This document shows, piece by piece, positions 32,398 to 44,632 of a DNA stretch of 64,000 nt. Both the position numbers and the translations under genes were made by a program. Positions within the stretch are counted from its first letter, which is position 1. Each line of letters opens with the position of its first letter. The notes beneath the pieces were generated by a model. That model was not told where the DNA came from, did no database searches, and was given only the letters and a program-made list of their open reading frames with translations. Source of the DNA: Selaginella moellendorffii (taxonomy: Eukaryota; Streptophyta; Lycopodiopsida; Selaginellales; Selaginellaceae); the NCBI RefSeq assembly GCF_000143415.4, contig NW_003314288.1, forward strand, positions 1,489,504 to 1,553,503. The letters are read 5' to 3'.

Positions 32398-35029
32398 ATG
32401 GACAGGAATGGGAGCCCCGTAATATCGAGGCAGAGGAGCAATGAGAGCGCCACTTCATCTCCTGCCATGTCGCCGGCGCATCCGGCGCATCACGTCCGAT
32501 CGGGCTCCCTGGGAGCGATGCGAAGGCCGAATTACTCCGCCAAGGCGGCGGCTGCGCGCCTCGCTAGCTTGATGCAAGCGTCGCATCCACAGGACGATGA
32601 CGACGAAGACGACGATCTCCAGTTCGCACAGCAATCGCAATCCTACCGCGGAAAAACCAGCAATTTCTCGACCAGAGCCCAGTCTCCAGGGGTAAGTTCG
32701 CCATCCTTTGTTTGTCTTCCTTTCCGTGAGGAAAAACGTTCTTTGCTCGTGAGACACGAAGTTTGGAGATGCTCGGCCTCTCTTCTTTTGCTGTTTGCTG
32801 CCATAGCTTCACAGTCTTTGTTTTCACGAGTTTTTGGGATTGGGTCTGGACTGATAGTGAACTTCTTATCAAATACCAGCTAGTGAGGAGTCGGGACGAA
32901 AGTGGGAGTGACCATCAACGCTCGGCCTCTGCGGGCAGACCATTGCGTCCTACGCCTTTAGTTCCTCCTTTGGCACCCGCGTCATCTGGTCGAGTGAAGC
33001 CACCCTCGTTTTCCACACAGCCACAACGAGTGCCAGAACCTTCCGTGGATGCTGACTTTCGTCGGGATAGAAGGTGGTCGAGTGGTTTTCGTGATTTCTC
33101 TTTCTCCGTTTCATATATTGGGGCTCGTGTTTTCGGTTTCTTTCGAACGTGGTGTGATGTTTATCTTCTTGATGCAGGCCTGCTGCGGATCCGGTTCACC
33201 ATCAAAGGCAAGAGTCCGGAATCTCGAGACGTGAAGCTGCTGTACTTCGTGATGAGGTATATTATGCTCAAACTTGTGAAATTTTCATCAACACTGGCTT
33301 GTAGCTTGAAGTACTTGAAGAAGAAAACCAACTTCGTCTTGACAAGGTTAGTTTCTACCTGTTGAATGTCATGTGACTTTTTTCGTTGCAGTTACGCCTT
33401 GCTGAAGAAAAACTGCAAGCGTCTGAAGCAAGAGCAAGAGAGCTTGAGAAGCAGGTAAATACTAGCTTTTATCTCTGTGATCTCTTTCATTTTCTCGCTT
33501 CCCAGGTTGCAAGTCTTGGAGAAGGTATTTCTCTGGAAGCTCGGCTGCTTCATAGGTACTGGTCTGGCTGCAGTTTTGCCTTCTAACTCCATTGATTGTA
33601 ATTCAGGAAAGAAGCAGCACTGAAGCAGCGTGAGGTTTGTCTTTGCTTATTTTTCTTCTTGTATGAAGTTTATTTTACACGACAAATGCATCTAGGCTGC
33701 TCTAAAAGCTGCAAAACAAAATAGAGATGTGAAAGATGACGAAATTGCAGCGCTTCGTCTAGAAGCAGAGGTATACTACATCGAGTATTGTTTTTATGCC
33801 ATCTGACTGCCTGGAATTCAGGCCGCCAGAGACGAAGCTGTATCGGCATCGTCAAAAGCACTGGAAGCGGAAGCGGAAGCCAAAGCGTTGAGAACAATGA
33901 CGCACAGGATGATCTTGACTCAAGAAGAAATGGTTTTTTCTCGAAGGATCTTGGTGCTCTGACCGAACGCGTTTTCCAGGAAGAGGTCGTTCTCAAACGT
34001 TGCTGGCTTGCACGGTATTGGGGGCTCGCTGTACGTCACGGTAAGATGTTTATCTTTGCGTACATCTTGATTGATCTCGTGAGTACAGGAGTTCATCCGG
34101 AGACAGCTCCTCTGAAATATGAGTACTGGTCCTCCTTCGCTCCTTTACCTCTGGAAGTTGTCTTGGATGTCGGACAAAAAGGCAGCAATGAGTCTACAGG
34201 TAAGTCTTTACTTCAACGACATGCTTGAGCTCGATATAAACTTCAGCCAATGGAGACGGAAAGAAGGCGTCGCGCGATGTAAATGATATCACTGGCGAAG
34301 GCAACATAGAAAGCATGCTCTCTGTAGAGAAAGGCTTGCGAGAGCTTGCATCATTGAAGGTTAGTGCCAGCCTTTGGGATTGTCAAAGTAATTGTTTGGT
34401 TTGTGAAGGTCGAAGATGGAGTTCTCCTTGCAATGTCTGAGCATCGGCGTCCAAGTTTGTTAAGAGTTGGCCACAGCCTGCCAGGTACAAAACTTGCATT
34501 TCTCTTCAATTACAAACTTTTAAACTTGCAGATGCAAGAGCCTCGCCAGATGGTCCCAAACTCGTGGAATCCATGGGTAAACTTCTTTGGCATTCGCTTG
34601 TTTGCCTCGTCTAATTATCATCTTTGGTTACCAGACTTGAGTAGCGAGGAAGTAGAAGATGTACAATTCAAACAGGTAGAAAACCTCACTACATTTCCAA
34701 GTGTTTCACAGCGGCTGTGTTTGTGTGTATCACAGGCGTGGTTGTCTTATTTTTGGCGTCGAGCAAGAGCCAACAAGATCGAATCCGACATCGCTGATGA
34801 GCGGCTGCAGTACTGGGCCAGTCGGAATGCAGTTTCTCCGACGTTCCATGACGCTGTTGACGGTATGATCTTTCTTTCGTCATCTCCGGCATCTAACCAA
34901 TGCCTCAAACTCGCAGTGGAGCGAGGCCTGATGGAGCTCCGAAAGCTGGGCATCGAGGACCAGCTGTGGGAGGCTTCTCGCAAGGAGATCGCGCAGCAGC
35001 AGGCACAGAAGGGAAGCCCCTCGAGCTGA
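32398..35029 (+). CDS. SCD2: SCD2-like coiled-coil protein
   Basis: Seventeen exons: 32398-32691, 32880-33073, 33178-33256, 33305-33346, 33392-33454, 33506-33555, 33607-33634, 33696-33770, 33822-33932, 33980-34040, 34089-34199, 34247-34359, 34409-34484, 34532-34576, 34635-34675, 34736-34862 and 34917-35029, giving 540 residues. The N-terminus ([26 protein letters not shown]) and the [12 protein letters not shown] block match plant STOMATAL CYTOKINESIS DEFECTIVE 2. A low-complexity Ser/Pro region follows, then an Ala/Glu/Lys coiled coil ([20 protein letters not shown]). The conserved C-terminal half has [46 protein letters not shown] and [28 protein letters not shown]2 works with the DENN protein SCD1 in post-Golgi and endocytic trafficking. 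The name rests on remembered similarity. Confidence 0.8.
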
Positions 35030-35253
35030 AGACTTTCCTCCTCGCGGGTGATTTTTATCTATTCTTATTTGTTTCTCTTACAACCCCAGGGATGTATAGC
35101 TTCGATTGTCCAAACATTGGATATAGCACACAGTGAGCTAAAAAAGTTGATCCTCACTCGGGGACACAAATAAGCGCAATCACGTAAGTTTGAACAAGGT
35201 CGAAAGATATATTTGTCTTTCAAAGTTATTCTCTCTCGATCGATTTCACTCGC

Positions 35254-35634
35254 TCAATCCAGAGGATAGCCATCTGGATCTGTAAAGAAGAGAGAAAACT
35301 CGATAAGCTTTCTCTCAAGAACACTAAAGAGAAAGTAAAACTTACCGAGGAATGCGGGGCGCTCGATGTAGTTGATCAAGTCGGGCTGGATGACATCAAA
35401 GGGATCCTGGCGGCCCTTGATGTTGCTCTGGCGGAGCTTGTAGTAGTAGACCTTGGTGTACTTGGGCGCCTGCCAGAAGCCGTAAGGCTTGACGGGGAGT
35501 GACCAGTACTCGAGATTCTTGTCGCTCCGCCGCTTGGCCACCACCATGCGCTCCTTCCACAGCCGCTCCCGCTCGCGCGGGTCCTCCATCATCTGCCGGA
35601 TCCAGTGCTCCGCGAATTCCTTGATAAAACCCAT
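35254..35634 (-). CDS. Conserved small plant protein, function unknown
   Basis: Exons 35346-35634 and 35254-35279 with a 66-bp intron encode 104 residues, MGFIKEFAEHWIRQMMEDPRE ... DPDGYPLD. The N-terminal MGFI-EFAE helix, the basic Arg/Lys stretch, and SLPVKPYGFW recall a short conserved plant family (MGFIMEFAEN ... WSLPLRPYGFW) often labelled only as methyltransferase-related. No catalytic motif is visible in so short a protein, so that label should not be taken as function. No signal peptide or membrane segment. Confidence 0.75.
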   Translation of the reverse strand: MGFIKEFAEHWIRQMMEDPRERERLWKERMVVAKRRSDKNLEYWSLPVKPYGFWQAPKYTKVYYYKLRQSNIKGRQDPFDVIQPDLINYIERPAFLGKFYFLFSVLERKLIEFSLFFTDPDGYPLD

Positions 35635-35639
35635 CCCCC

Positions 35640-36205
35640 TCGATTTCTTCCCTCCCTATCCCAAGCCCTAACTTTAGTTTGATATCAGATGTAAGAAATA
35701 TTTTGCTTGGATAACCAAGAGTGATTCTCCCATTAGTTACCTGACTAGTCGTCTTGATGTTCTCTATCTCCCGCGCGGACAACCAAACCTGGTAAACCTC
35801 GACTGAGCAGGGCTTGGTCGGAATTGAGAGTGTTCCCGAAAGTGATTGTGGTGAAATGAGAATGGCACCAAGTTTGAATCTGGATCGAGAAGCCCCACTG
35901 CTTCTTCAACTGGGTCATACCTGATAGCATCTCGAATGCAGCTAGTCTTCCGGCTGCAGCACAAATGATCGAGATCCACATGGACGCCTCTTCATCTAGA
36001 AAGCGTGGGCGAGAGCCGGGTGAAGAGGGAGAGCAGGAGGAGAAAAAGCGACTTAAAGAGGTGAGATTGCTCGTGTGCAATTTCGTCTGCAGGAGCCTTG
36101 TCGAGTAGCGATCCAAACCTAAAAGCTGGAAGGAGAAGAGAAGAACGATGATGAACTGCAAAGCTCCCAAGCTTTTCACGAGAAAAGTTCCCTAAGTTGG
36201 CGGGC
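35640..36205. other. Intergenic region between two minus-strand genes
   Basis: A minus-strand open stretch (35745-36179) lacks an ATG at its start, has no known domain, and includes intron-like GT/AG sites. I see no supported gene. It probably holds the promoter and 5' leader of the gene at 35254-35634. Confidence 0.4.
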
Positions 36206-37430
36206 TCACATAGAAAGCAGGACCGCTAAAACCGTGCTCAATGCAAACTGCCCTTCACCCCCGATGCTGCAACTTCCCTCTTCCTCTTCCTCTTCAACCC
36301 AAGGCTCCTCGTCCTCTTCTTGCGCCTATAAGAAAACAAAGAGTTTGTAGAAAACACTTGAGGAGAGTTACTTACCTCCTGAGCCTGGTCCTGTGCTAAA
36401 CGTACCTGGCTCGTTTTAATCTTGGCATACGCAGCTTTGCCATGATCACCGTCCTCGACGAACAAAAAGTTCTGGATGAGCTGCAGGATGTTGAGACACT
36501 CGTCGAAGCTCCGGTATGGAGCGCTGAGCTTGTCGACCACTATGCCAAACAGCCAGTTGCCACCGTTGTTGAGCCTCTCCAGGACGATCTTCTTGACAGC
36601 GGGCGAGTACGCAGTCGCTAGCTCGATCCAGGGCACTGGAATTTGGAGACGTCGCCGCCAGTTCTTGGGGATCTTCCCCATCTACACAAAAGACACCAGG
36701 AAGAAACAATGGAGACTTCCGACGTGAATCCAGAAAAGCTTACCTTCCAGGTACCCGAACGTAGAACATGGCGGGAGCTGATCGAGAAAGTTCCGGCATC
36801 CAAGTCGATGATGTAGACGTACCCCATGTCGAGGTCAGGCTGCGGCGGCTCCATGTCCGGCTCTTCATTCGACACTAACACGCCGAGCTCGAGCAAGCGA
36901 AACCAGAGCCGCTCGTGGGACTCGATGTTCCGGCACAGGAACGCCCACCGGTTTCTTCCTCCCATTAAATTCTCGGCCTCGTTCCGGATGAAGGCCCGGA
37001 ACCGGACAGGGTCCTCGAGGATAGCCGCCATCCTCGCTTTCACAGCAGCACTCCTGCTCATAATGTCGAATTGCCCCATATCTTCCAGGTATTCTCGTTC
37101 ACACCGGGCGTCAGCAAGCATGTAGTCGCGGACTGCGTCGATGATCGCGTCCGAGGTTGATGCTCGCTTCTCTCTGGATCTTGGCACTGTCGAGCACACA
37201 CACGAGTTAGGTGGAGGGAAGAAAAAAAGATCAAAGCTTGAGCCTTGATCACCAGCGATCACCTGGATGAAGACGGCGTTTTCGAGCAGGCGCCTCCACT
37301 CTTTCGGGTCCGGATGATCCGCGAGCAGCGCTACGAGTCGCCCGCCGACGAACTCGAGCTGCCCCCACTTCTTGTAGAGAACGTAGTACGTGCCCTCGTA
37401 GCGGAGGGAGATCCAAGCTGGCATCTCCAT
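36206..37430 (-). CDS. Unrecognised protein with acidic tail
   Basis: My model has exons 37253-37430, 36744-37186, 36376-36681 and 36206-36325, encoding 348 residues. It starts MEMPAWISLRYEGTYYVLYKK. The first intron (37187-37252, 66 bp) is in frame, so it could be retained. The second exon carries a helical basic/acidic region (AVRDYMLADARCEREYLEDMG), then DLDMGYVYIIDLDAGTFSIS. Exon 3 has MGKIPKNWRRRLQIPVPWIELA and a helical LNNGGNWLFGIVVDKL block. The last exon is very acidic (EEDEEPWVEEEEEEG) and ends in a short hydrophobic stretch (STVLAVLLSM). I do not recognise the family. The splice sites are good and the exons join in frame, so the gene is probably real. Confidence 0.6.
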
Positions 37431-38685
37431 GGGCGAAACACCCTTAAACCATTTTTGGAAACATTATTTTCGGAAACGTTTCGAGCAGCGACTAAATCTT
37501 TCTTTGAACTGCTAACGGACATGATCGGATGACGTTCATTTCTTCTTCGGATCCACCGGAACATGGTGCAGACGCTAGACACCTTCTCTGGATCAGGACA
37601 AGAAAGATCTTTGAGCTCTAAGAGTTTATTTTTTCCAGGCCGCAAATATCTATGCTGTCCATCAGTCGCTCTTTTGCCGGTGCTTCTGTGGCGAGGATGC
37701 CGCTCTTCCTGCTATACCATGTTTCGTTCATGCTTGCCTTGTCAAAGGGCCATGAGGTGTTATTCTAGGGTTTGTGATAGGGGAAGAGAGCACTTTAGTC
37801 CAAAAGGTCAAATGGGGAATTGTTGAATCATGCAGGTTATGATAGGCGCTCGTTTACATCCAGGGCCAATATTTTCATAGGTGGCACCACCTTTTTTTTT
37901 TTTTATTGATGGAGAGGAATGCATGCAGGTTTTTTGTGATTGGAGGTCCGAAAAGCGGAAGCGATTATGAGAGGCAAAGTTGTTTAGCTCCCACTAGAAG
38001 CTCGTACAAGCAACGCACGCTTAGTGAATGAGGACGCTGGTGCTTGTTTTATGTAGCCGCGATCCAAATGCCAACAGTGTCGACTCGCCAGAGATAAATA
38101 CGAGATGCGCAGCCAAGCCGCTGCTTGGTTTTGCGTCCACGGATATGTTGTTGCTAGTTGCTGGCGCTGATTATCATCCTCCAGTTTGGGAAGATTAATG
38201 ACGCTTATGGCGAGTCAGCAATGGTAATGCTTATAGATGGATATTTTCTGTGAAAATAAAAATGGCTGCCTCTTTTTGCGTTCGGCGTGGGATTGTTGTG
38301 ACTGCCGCACCGGGTACCATTTCTAAGCACTCCCTTTCTGGCATCAAGAGTAGCTACTTGCAATCGCTGCTGAGCCAGGAGATGGGATATTTCGAGCAAT
38401 GCGTGACGAGTGGGGACGCGATCACAGCCACCTCCACTGACACCCTCCTCATCCACGACGCCATGGGAGAGAAGGTAAGTAAGCTGGATAACCAAAGACT
38501 AGCTTCGTCTTGATCTTCTCCATCACTTCCAAGTTATCTGGCGAGGACGAACGAAACGAAAAGTACCTGGTAAGCAGCTGGGAAGGAAAAAGAAAGAACA
38601 CACATTGCCTGGGAGTACTTGCGTCCATTTGTTAGCTTGTCTCCATCGCCAGCTCCTGGAGCCGCCAATCTCATGACGACGGATG
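37431..38685. other. 1.25-kb intergenic region
   Basis: Holds short frames on both strands, the longest at 37563-37826 and 38250-38513 (plus), without recognisable domains. A T12 run lies near 37890. The stretch 38250-38480 ends at a GTAAGT-like site, so an unrecognised exon is possible but not supported. Confidence 0.4.
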
Positions 38686-40475
38686 CTATTGAACAGGAGG
38701 CTCCATTTCTCCTTCGTCTTGTTCTTGTTCTTCCTTTTCTTCTTCCATTTCTGCGAGTTCTTGTGTCTCATGCTGCTGTTGCTCTCCCTCTCCCACGTCA
38801 GGCATTTCTTCATCTTCTTTGTCATCCGCTGGGCTGTTCTTCTGCGACCACAGCTTGATTGTCCTGTCGTGAGCCACTGTAACAACGTACTGGTTGTCTG
38901 CGAAAATAAGCAGTCACGTCAATTCCTGATCCCTGAAGCGTACCAATAAAAGAGCAAGGAAAAACAAATACCAGAAGTTACATCAACGCCTGTGAGCTTC
39001 CCTTCGTGTCCCGATAGCGTCTTCACGGGCTTGAAATCGCGTCCCGACCATGCCTGCAAGAAGGAACTCACACGTAAGACGTGCAAAAGCAGCTTTGTAC
39101 TAACCTTGGCCGTGTTGTCAAAAGAAGCTGTCATGAGATAGTATCCATCTTCGCGCTCGTACTTCACCTGGGAAATCAGGGAGGAGTGAGCCGGAATGGT
39201 GTAGAGCATTGCCTTCCTCCTCAAGTCCCAGATCTTGCACGTATGATCCTCTCCTCCGGTTGCTAAGTGGTAGCCATTCTTCGAGAAATCCACACCCAGC
39301 ACCGGCTTCACATGACCCTCCAGAGCCATGATACTCCGTCCGGTACGAAGATCCCACACGCGGGTCAAGGCATCCATGCCGCAGGAAGCCACCAGCGAGC
39401 CATCGCACTGGAAAGCGATTCCGTACAGGCCCCGGCTGTGGCCCTCTTGCAGTAGCACCTCCGCTCCGGTGTTCACATCCCAGAGCCTCCAAGTTTTGTC
39501 GAAGCTGGTCGTTCCAATGTAGGCTCCCGATGGATGGAACGCGATCCTCGCCAGGCGCGTCAAGTGGCCCTTGAAAGCCATCTTCATGTTTCCTTGAAGG
39601 TCCCAGACCATGGCTGTCCGATCCGCAGAAGCTGTCGCTATGTTCTGTCCATCGGGAGAGAAGACAACGTCCGTTAACCTCTCCGTGTGATGGCCTTTGA
39701 GGGCTCCCACTTTTTTCACGTCGGGCACGCTCCAGATCTTCGCGACACCAGTCCAGCCACTGCGATACACAAACAAACAAACAAAAGATGAATGACAAAG
39801 AACATACTGGAAACTAGCTGTGCTGAAAACAAAAACTTTCACGTACCACGTAGCGAGAAGCGCCGAGTCTGGCGAGAATGCGCATCCCGTCAAGGGCCTG
39901 TCGTCGCCAATCTCACTGCAATCCAGCGAGAAGTTGGCGACGGACTTGAGCACCGACTTGATCTCCTGCTCCTCGTCCTCGTCCGGATTCTCCCTCTTCC
40001 GCTTCGCTCGAGCAATCCTGTCGGCGGCGCGAGGAACGGAGAAGTGGAGGATCTCCATCCTCGCTCGCAGCAAGTCCGCAGTGCCCTCGGTGTAGAAGGT
40101 GCTCTTCTGGACAGCCGAGATCTTGACGGACTCCTCCTTGGCCTCCTGCTTCTGGGGGAGCCGATCACCACCCTCATCGGCCATGAGGTAGCGCAGCCGG
40201 TCCCGGCGCTCCATCTCGCGCTCCCCAAACAGCGTCACCGGCTGGCCCATCTGCCGCAGCTTCTCCTTCACGGCGGCATCGCTGGTCGGGACCGCCAGCG
40301 CAGCCGCCCGCCGCTGGAGCAAGATCCTCTCCATGTCCTTCTCATGCTTCTCCCGCGCGACCTTGCTCGCCTCGGACACCTCATACTCATCCTTCTTCGG
40401 TGCCGCGGCAGCGCCATCCGTGTGGAGCGTCGGGATGTCCGCGAGCGCCACGGTCTTGGCGACCTCCGCGGCCAT
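38686..40475 (-). CDS. PRP4: U4/U6 snRNP protein PRP4
   Basis: Exons 39847-40475, 39105-39759, 38972-39053 and 38686-38897 encode 525 residues; introns are 87, 51 and 74 bp. The N-terminal half contains the splicing-factor motif (VKEKLRQMGQPVTLFGERE) followed by a basic linker. The C-terminal half is a seven-bladed WD40 propeller: for example GVAKIWSVPDVKKV, TAMVWDLQGN, KTWRLWDVNTG, LTRVWDLRTGRS, CKIWDLRRKA and RTIKLWSQKNS. The tail is Glu/Gln-rich. PRP4 belongs to the U4/U6.U5 tri-snRNP and is essential for spliceosome activation; the Arabidopsis gene is LACHESIS. The first join gives ATCGWTGVAKIW, matching the family. A telo-box pair lies 80 bp upstream. Confidence 0.95.
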
Positions 40476-40554
40476 GGCAGTGGAGATCTATCGACTAGAA
40501 TGCCGCTCACCTCTCTAGCGCCACCGCCATCCCATTCATTCTTGAAGCTCCAAG

Positions 40555-40568
40555 CCCTAAACCCTAAA
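40555..40568 (-). promoter_or_regulatory. Double telo-box upstream of PRP4
   Basis: CCCTAAACCCTAAA lies 80 bp before the PRP4 ATG, the plant telo-box pattern seen also at CBF5 and in the CLS/TLDc gap. Confidence 0.65.
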
Positions 40569-40579
40569 ATGTGATTTCT

Positions 40580-41872
40580 TTATTTGTGGCTGGGGTTCGA
40601 GTCCTGGCGTTTCCAAATATCTGGTGGAGTGGATCTTTCTTGGTAACGAGAAATGCAGGGGTTTGGTTATAAAGTCCCACCACCCTAGGCTATGGCTATG
40701 CCCACCAGCAAGAGAAAGACAATAACATCAACACCAACCGTATAATCGCTCCTTCAAATCAAATGGACATATGTTTGTCCTTCCCGGTAGAAGATTTTCT
40801 ATTCGCGAGAGCGAAGTGTCCACCAATTTCGCTAAAGAAAGATGCGTGCCTTGAATGCCAGCCGGACAAATCCGCCCAATCTTCTTGGTTAAACAACAAC
40901 AAAGAAAAGAACAAGAACGGATATCAAATACATGGTTGCATGCCGGGAAATCCAAATCATACCAGGGATGATTGTCTTAAGGGTAAAAATCCTATGATTC
41001 TACCCAGAGCCGTCCTCCAAAATATGCCTTCTTTCCGTGTGTTGCCCACCACATATATTCTGCCCGCCACCCCCCACCACCTTTTGTCAGACCTAATTCT
41101 AACCCAGGCATTCTTTGCGCTCAAAGAAAATGGCGTGGGGTGGGACATGACGACGACATGTATATGTGTCTCACACAAAGTTATCAGGACAGAATCTAGG
41201 GCTGGGCCAAAAGCCGTTATGGGCCGACGTGGCGCCCATCGCGCCGGCGTGGCGCGACGTGGCTGCCAGGTCGGCGGGTCTGACACGGCCAACGGAAACA
41301 CCGCGTACGGACGGCGATGTCGCGAGCCAGCCGTACAGTCTCCTCCCGAAAATAAGCTGCTACGCTGCCTCGGGGAGGAAGAAAAAAATAGGGTTCTTTC
41401 TATTCGCGAGGTGGGAGCGATCGATCGGGATAGCCGCTGGGGCGCTAATTTGGAATCCGGAGAATTAAAATGGTGGGGGATTCCGGGATTTGGATTCATC
41501 CGGCGCGAGCGGACGCGCGGCGCCGTCGCCCTCGGTGGGATCACACGGCGTCAAGGCCGCGGTGGCGGTGACGACGATGCGGGGATCCAGGCCCTTGCTA
41601 TGGCGGTCGCGCTAGAGCAGCGGCAGTGGTAGGCAAGGAGGGTAAGGGAAGGAGGCGCTTTGACTCGAGCGGCCGGATCGGATTTGGCAGTGCGATGTGT
41701 AAGAGGCGGTCACGGGCAGAGATTTCTGGGCTGGGAGGGAGCTTCCAGCATTTTGGGAGGAGCTAGATTGAGCCACCACAGTCGCTTTTGGTCTCTCTCT
41801 CTCTCTCTCTCTCTCTCGCTTTCTCTTTCTTGCTCTTCTTCCCTTCTCTGGCGAGGATCCAGGGAGGATAGG
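40580..41872. other. PRP4-GALT divergent intergenic region with CT repeat
   Basis: No supported gene. Plus and minus frames up to 289 codons (40763-41632, 40957-41544) have no domain character and overlap each other. Near 41224-41262 there are two ACGTGGC motifs. A (CT)n run at 41792-41817 lies about 55 bp before the GALT start, in the likely 5' UTR, resembling the GAGA/CT elements of plant 5' leaders. Confidence 0.5.
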
Positions 41873-44333
41873 ATGAGGAAAAGTCCATCGAGATGGGAGG
41901 TAGCGCCGTGGAGCCGGCTTCGGATCATCCGCGTGATGCTGGGCGTGGTGGGGCTGTGCCTGATCGCCATGACGCTGGAAGCCCCAAATCTGTTCCAGCC
42001 CAGGGCGCAGCTCAAGGCGGTCGGCGCGTCGACGCAGCAGGAGCTCAGGGAAGAGATCCCAGCCAAGCCTCGCCGAGCTCTCATAGATGGAGCTAAAGAA
42101 GATCTCTCTTCTACACGCTCCCCGCAACACCATGGATCCTCGAGCTCTGGCCCGTCCTCGAGCAGTAAGAACCATCCCCAGGAAGAACAGGGATTGCCCA
42201 AGCCACGTCCAGTGGGAGGAGAGGAGGAACGAAGCTCGCCACCCGCGTCCTCGGCTACCGCGCTGCTCCACGCCGCCCGCGCCGCCCGCGTCGCCGGCGC
42301 CAAGATGTGGCAGCTCGTCGAGTCCAACTTCGCCGCCTCGCCGGCGGCGGCAAAGCAGCACAGCAGCAACCTCACCACGCTGGCCTCGTCGCCGCCGCGC
42401 AAGAACTCGCAGTGCCCCCAGGTGGTGATCGTCTCCGGCGACGAGCTGCGCGGTACCGCCAACGTCGCGGTCATACCGTGCGGCCTGGCGTCGGGCTCCT
42501 CGGTCACGCTCGTCGCGCGGCCTCTCAAAGCCCACCCCGAGAACTCGCCACACATAAGGATGCTGCCCGACGGCCAGAGCGACGTGATGGTGTCGCAGTT
42601 CATGGTGGAGCTCCGCGGGCTCAAGCTGGTGAACGGGGAGGACCCGCCGCGAATTCTCCACGTAAATCCGCGGCTCCGGGGCGACTGGAGCGGCAAGCCC
42701 GTGATCGAGATGAACACTTGCTACCGCGGGCAGTGGGGCGCCGCGCTCCGCTGCGAGGGATGGCTCTCTCCGGATGAAGAAGCTGGTAAGTCATAGCAAA
42801 GCTTTCGCGAAAGGTTGGTTTTTTACGCTGTTCTTCGCAGTGGATGGATTGCCGAGATGCGAGAACTGGCTGAGAGAGGAGGAAGGGAGTAGCAGCAAGG
42901 GCAGCAGTAGTAACGCTGCGACGCGAATTCCCGGGAAGAACGCGAACACTTGGCTCAACACTTGGATACCAGAGCCCGAGAAGGGAGGATTGGACTGGCG
43001 GTACCCGTTTGCCGAGGAGAGGCTGTTCGTCTTGACGATTCGGGCTGGATGGGAGGGGTACCACGTTAGTGTCGATGGCAGGCACATCACTTCTTTTCCA
43101 TACCGGACTGTAAGTTCGAGAAAAACGTCTTTTTTCTTGACTGGGAAACTTACAAGCTCCTCTTTTTTGCAGGGATTCATCCTCGAGGAAGCCACTGGTT
43201 TTGCCATTGGCGGCGACGTTGAGGTTCGCTCCGTTGTTGCGACGGGCTTACCATCGTCACACTCGGTGGTTTCGTCGGATCTCCCGCTGGAAGAGTCGGA
43301 GCAATATAAGGCTCCTCCTCTACCGGGTGGATCCGTCCATCTCTTCATAGGAATCCTCTCGGCCAGCAACCACTTTGCGGAGAGAATGGCCGTCCGGAAG
43401 ACGTGGATGCAATCGACGTCTATTCGATCATCGCTGGTGATCGCGAGATTTTTCGTCGCACTGGTAAGCAGCTGCTTGTCGTGTCTTATCTGTTGGAAGT
43501 TTTGTTTCTGATCCCTGGAGCGACTATGTTGTTGCAGCATTCTGACCTTGAGATCAACTTACAAGTGAGAGAGGAAGCAGAATATTTTGGCGATATGGTG
43601 ATTTTGCCTTTCATTGATCACTACGATCTCGTTGTTCTCAAGACTGTCGCGATTTGTGAATATGCGGTGAGCTTCTTCGTTGAGTCTATAGGAAAACTCA
43701 CGTCATCTTTGCTGTGTGGCACAGGTTAGGAACGTATCAGCAAAGAACGTAATGAAAACTGACGATGATACCTTTGTGAGGGTGGAAACGATTGCCAACT
43801 TGTTGAAGAACACTAAGAAGGCCCCCGGACTCTACATGGGTAACATCAACCAATTTCACAGACCATTGAGAGAAGGCAAATGGGCTGTAACTTACGAGGT
43901 AAATCTTTGTTTCTTCCTCTTTGTCGTTGCTTATCGAGAGAGTTCGCAGGAGTGGCCCGAGGAAGAGTATCCTCCTTACGCTAATGGCCCGGGGTACGTC
44001 ATCTCGTCGGACATCGCCGAGTTCATCTTACAACAGCAAAACAACCACACACTGAGAGTAAGGAAACTTTGATTTCGTAGTACCGAGGAGATTGCTTACT
44101 TTATATATGCTCTTCTCCTCTTTCAGCTGTTCAAGATGGAAGACGTGAGCATGGGAATGTGGGTCGTCCAATTCAATCTTGCACAGGCGGTTCATTACGT
44201 CCACAATCTCAAGTTTTGTCAATGGGGTTGCGTCGAAGATTACTACACGGCACATTATCAATCGCCGCGCCAGATGTTGTGTATGTGGGACAAGCTGCAA
44301 AAAGGCGATGCTCAGTGCTGTAACATGAGATAA
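41873..44333 (+). CDS. Hydroxyproline O-galactosyltransferase (GT31 with galectin domain)
   Basis: Seven exons: 41873-42785, 42841-43109, 43173-43463, 43538-43666, 43725-43898, 43950-44057 and 44127-44333, joining to 696 residues. A short cytoplasmic tail is followed by one membrane anchor ([18 protein letters not shown]), giving a type II Golgi protein. A Ser/Pro-rich stem leads to a galectin domain ([39 protein letters not shown]). The GT31 domain has [35 protein letters not shown], the KTDDDTFV metal-binding DxD, and [14 protein letters not shown] with EDVSMGMWV. This is the layout of the Arabidopsis GALT2-GALT6 enzymes that add the first galactose to hydroxyproline of arabinogalactan proteins. 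I cannot say which paralogue it matches. Confidence 0.9.
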
Positions 44334-44632
44334 CCTTGGAAGCATTCAACCGTAGAGAACGCACACAGAGCTCTTAGAGGCATATCTTTCTCGTAGAGGG
44401 ACCGTTTTAGAGGAGATAATTTTGCAAGAGGGAAAGAATAATATACTGTCAATACAGAAAAGTTTTACAGACATACCGAGCGAGGTCCTCGCCGCTCAAA
44501 TCTACGAGAAACCTGGAAGTCATAATGTAGAGATATGAATGCTCAGCTTTAGAAATGGGAAGACTTACTCCTTTCCAGTCTCGATTTAGACGAAGATGGA
44601 TGAATCAAAGCTCTAGTCACGAGCGTTCGATA

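Noticed and set aside
35745-36179. 144-codon minus-strand gene
   Set aside because: Starts at a non-ATG codon and contains intron-like sites; no family resemblance.
39792-40574. 260-codon plus-strand frame opposite PRP4
   Set aside because: Antisense of PRP4 exon 1; no protein-like blocks.
40763-41632. 289-codon plus-strand frame before GALT
   Set aside because: No domain, overlaps minus frames; fits promoter/5' UTR.
41612-42717. Long minus-strand frames opposite GALT exon 1
   Set aside because: GC-driven open frames; the GALT frame explains the sequence.
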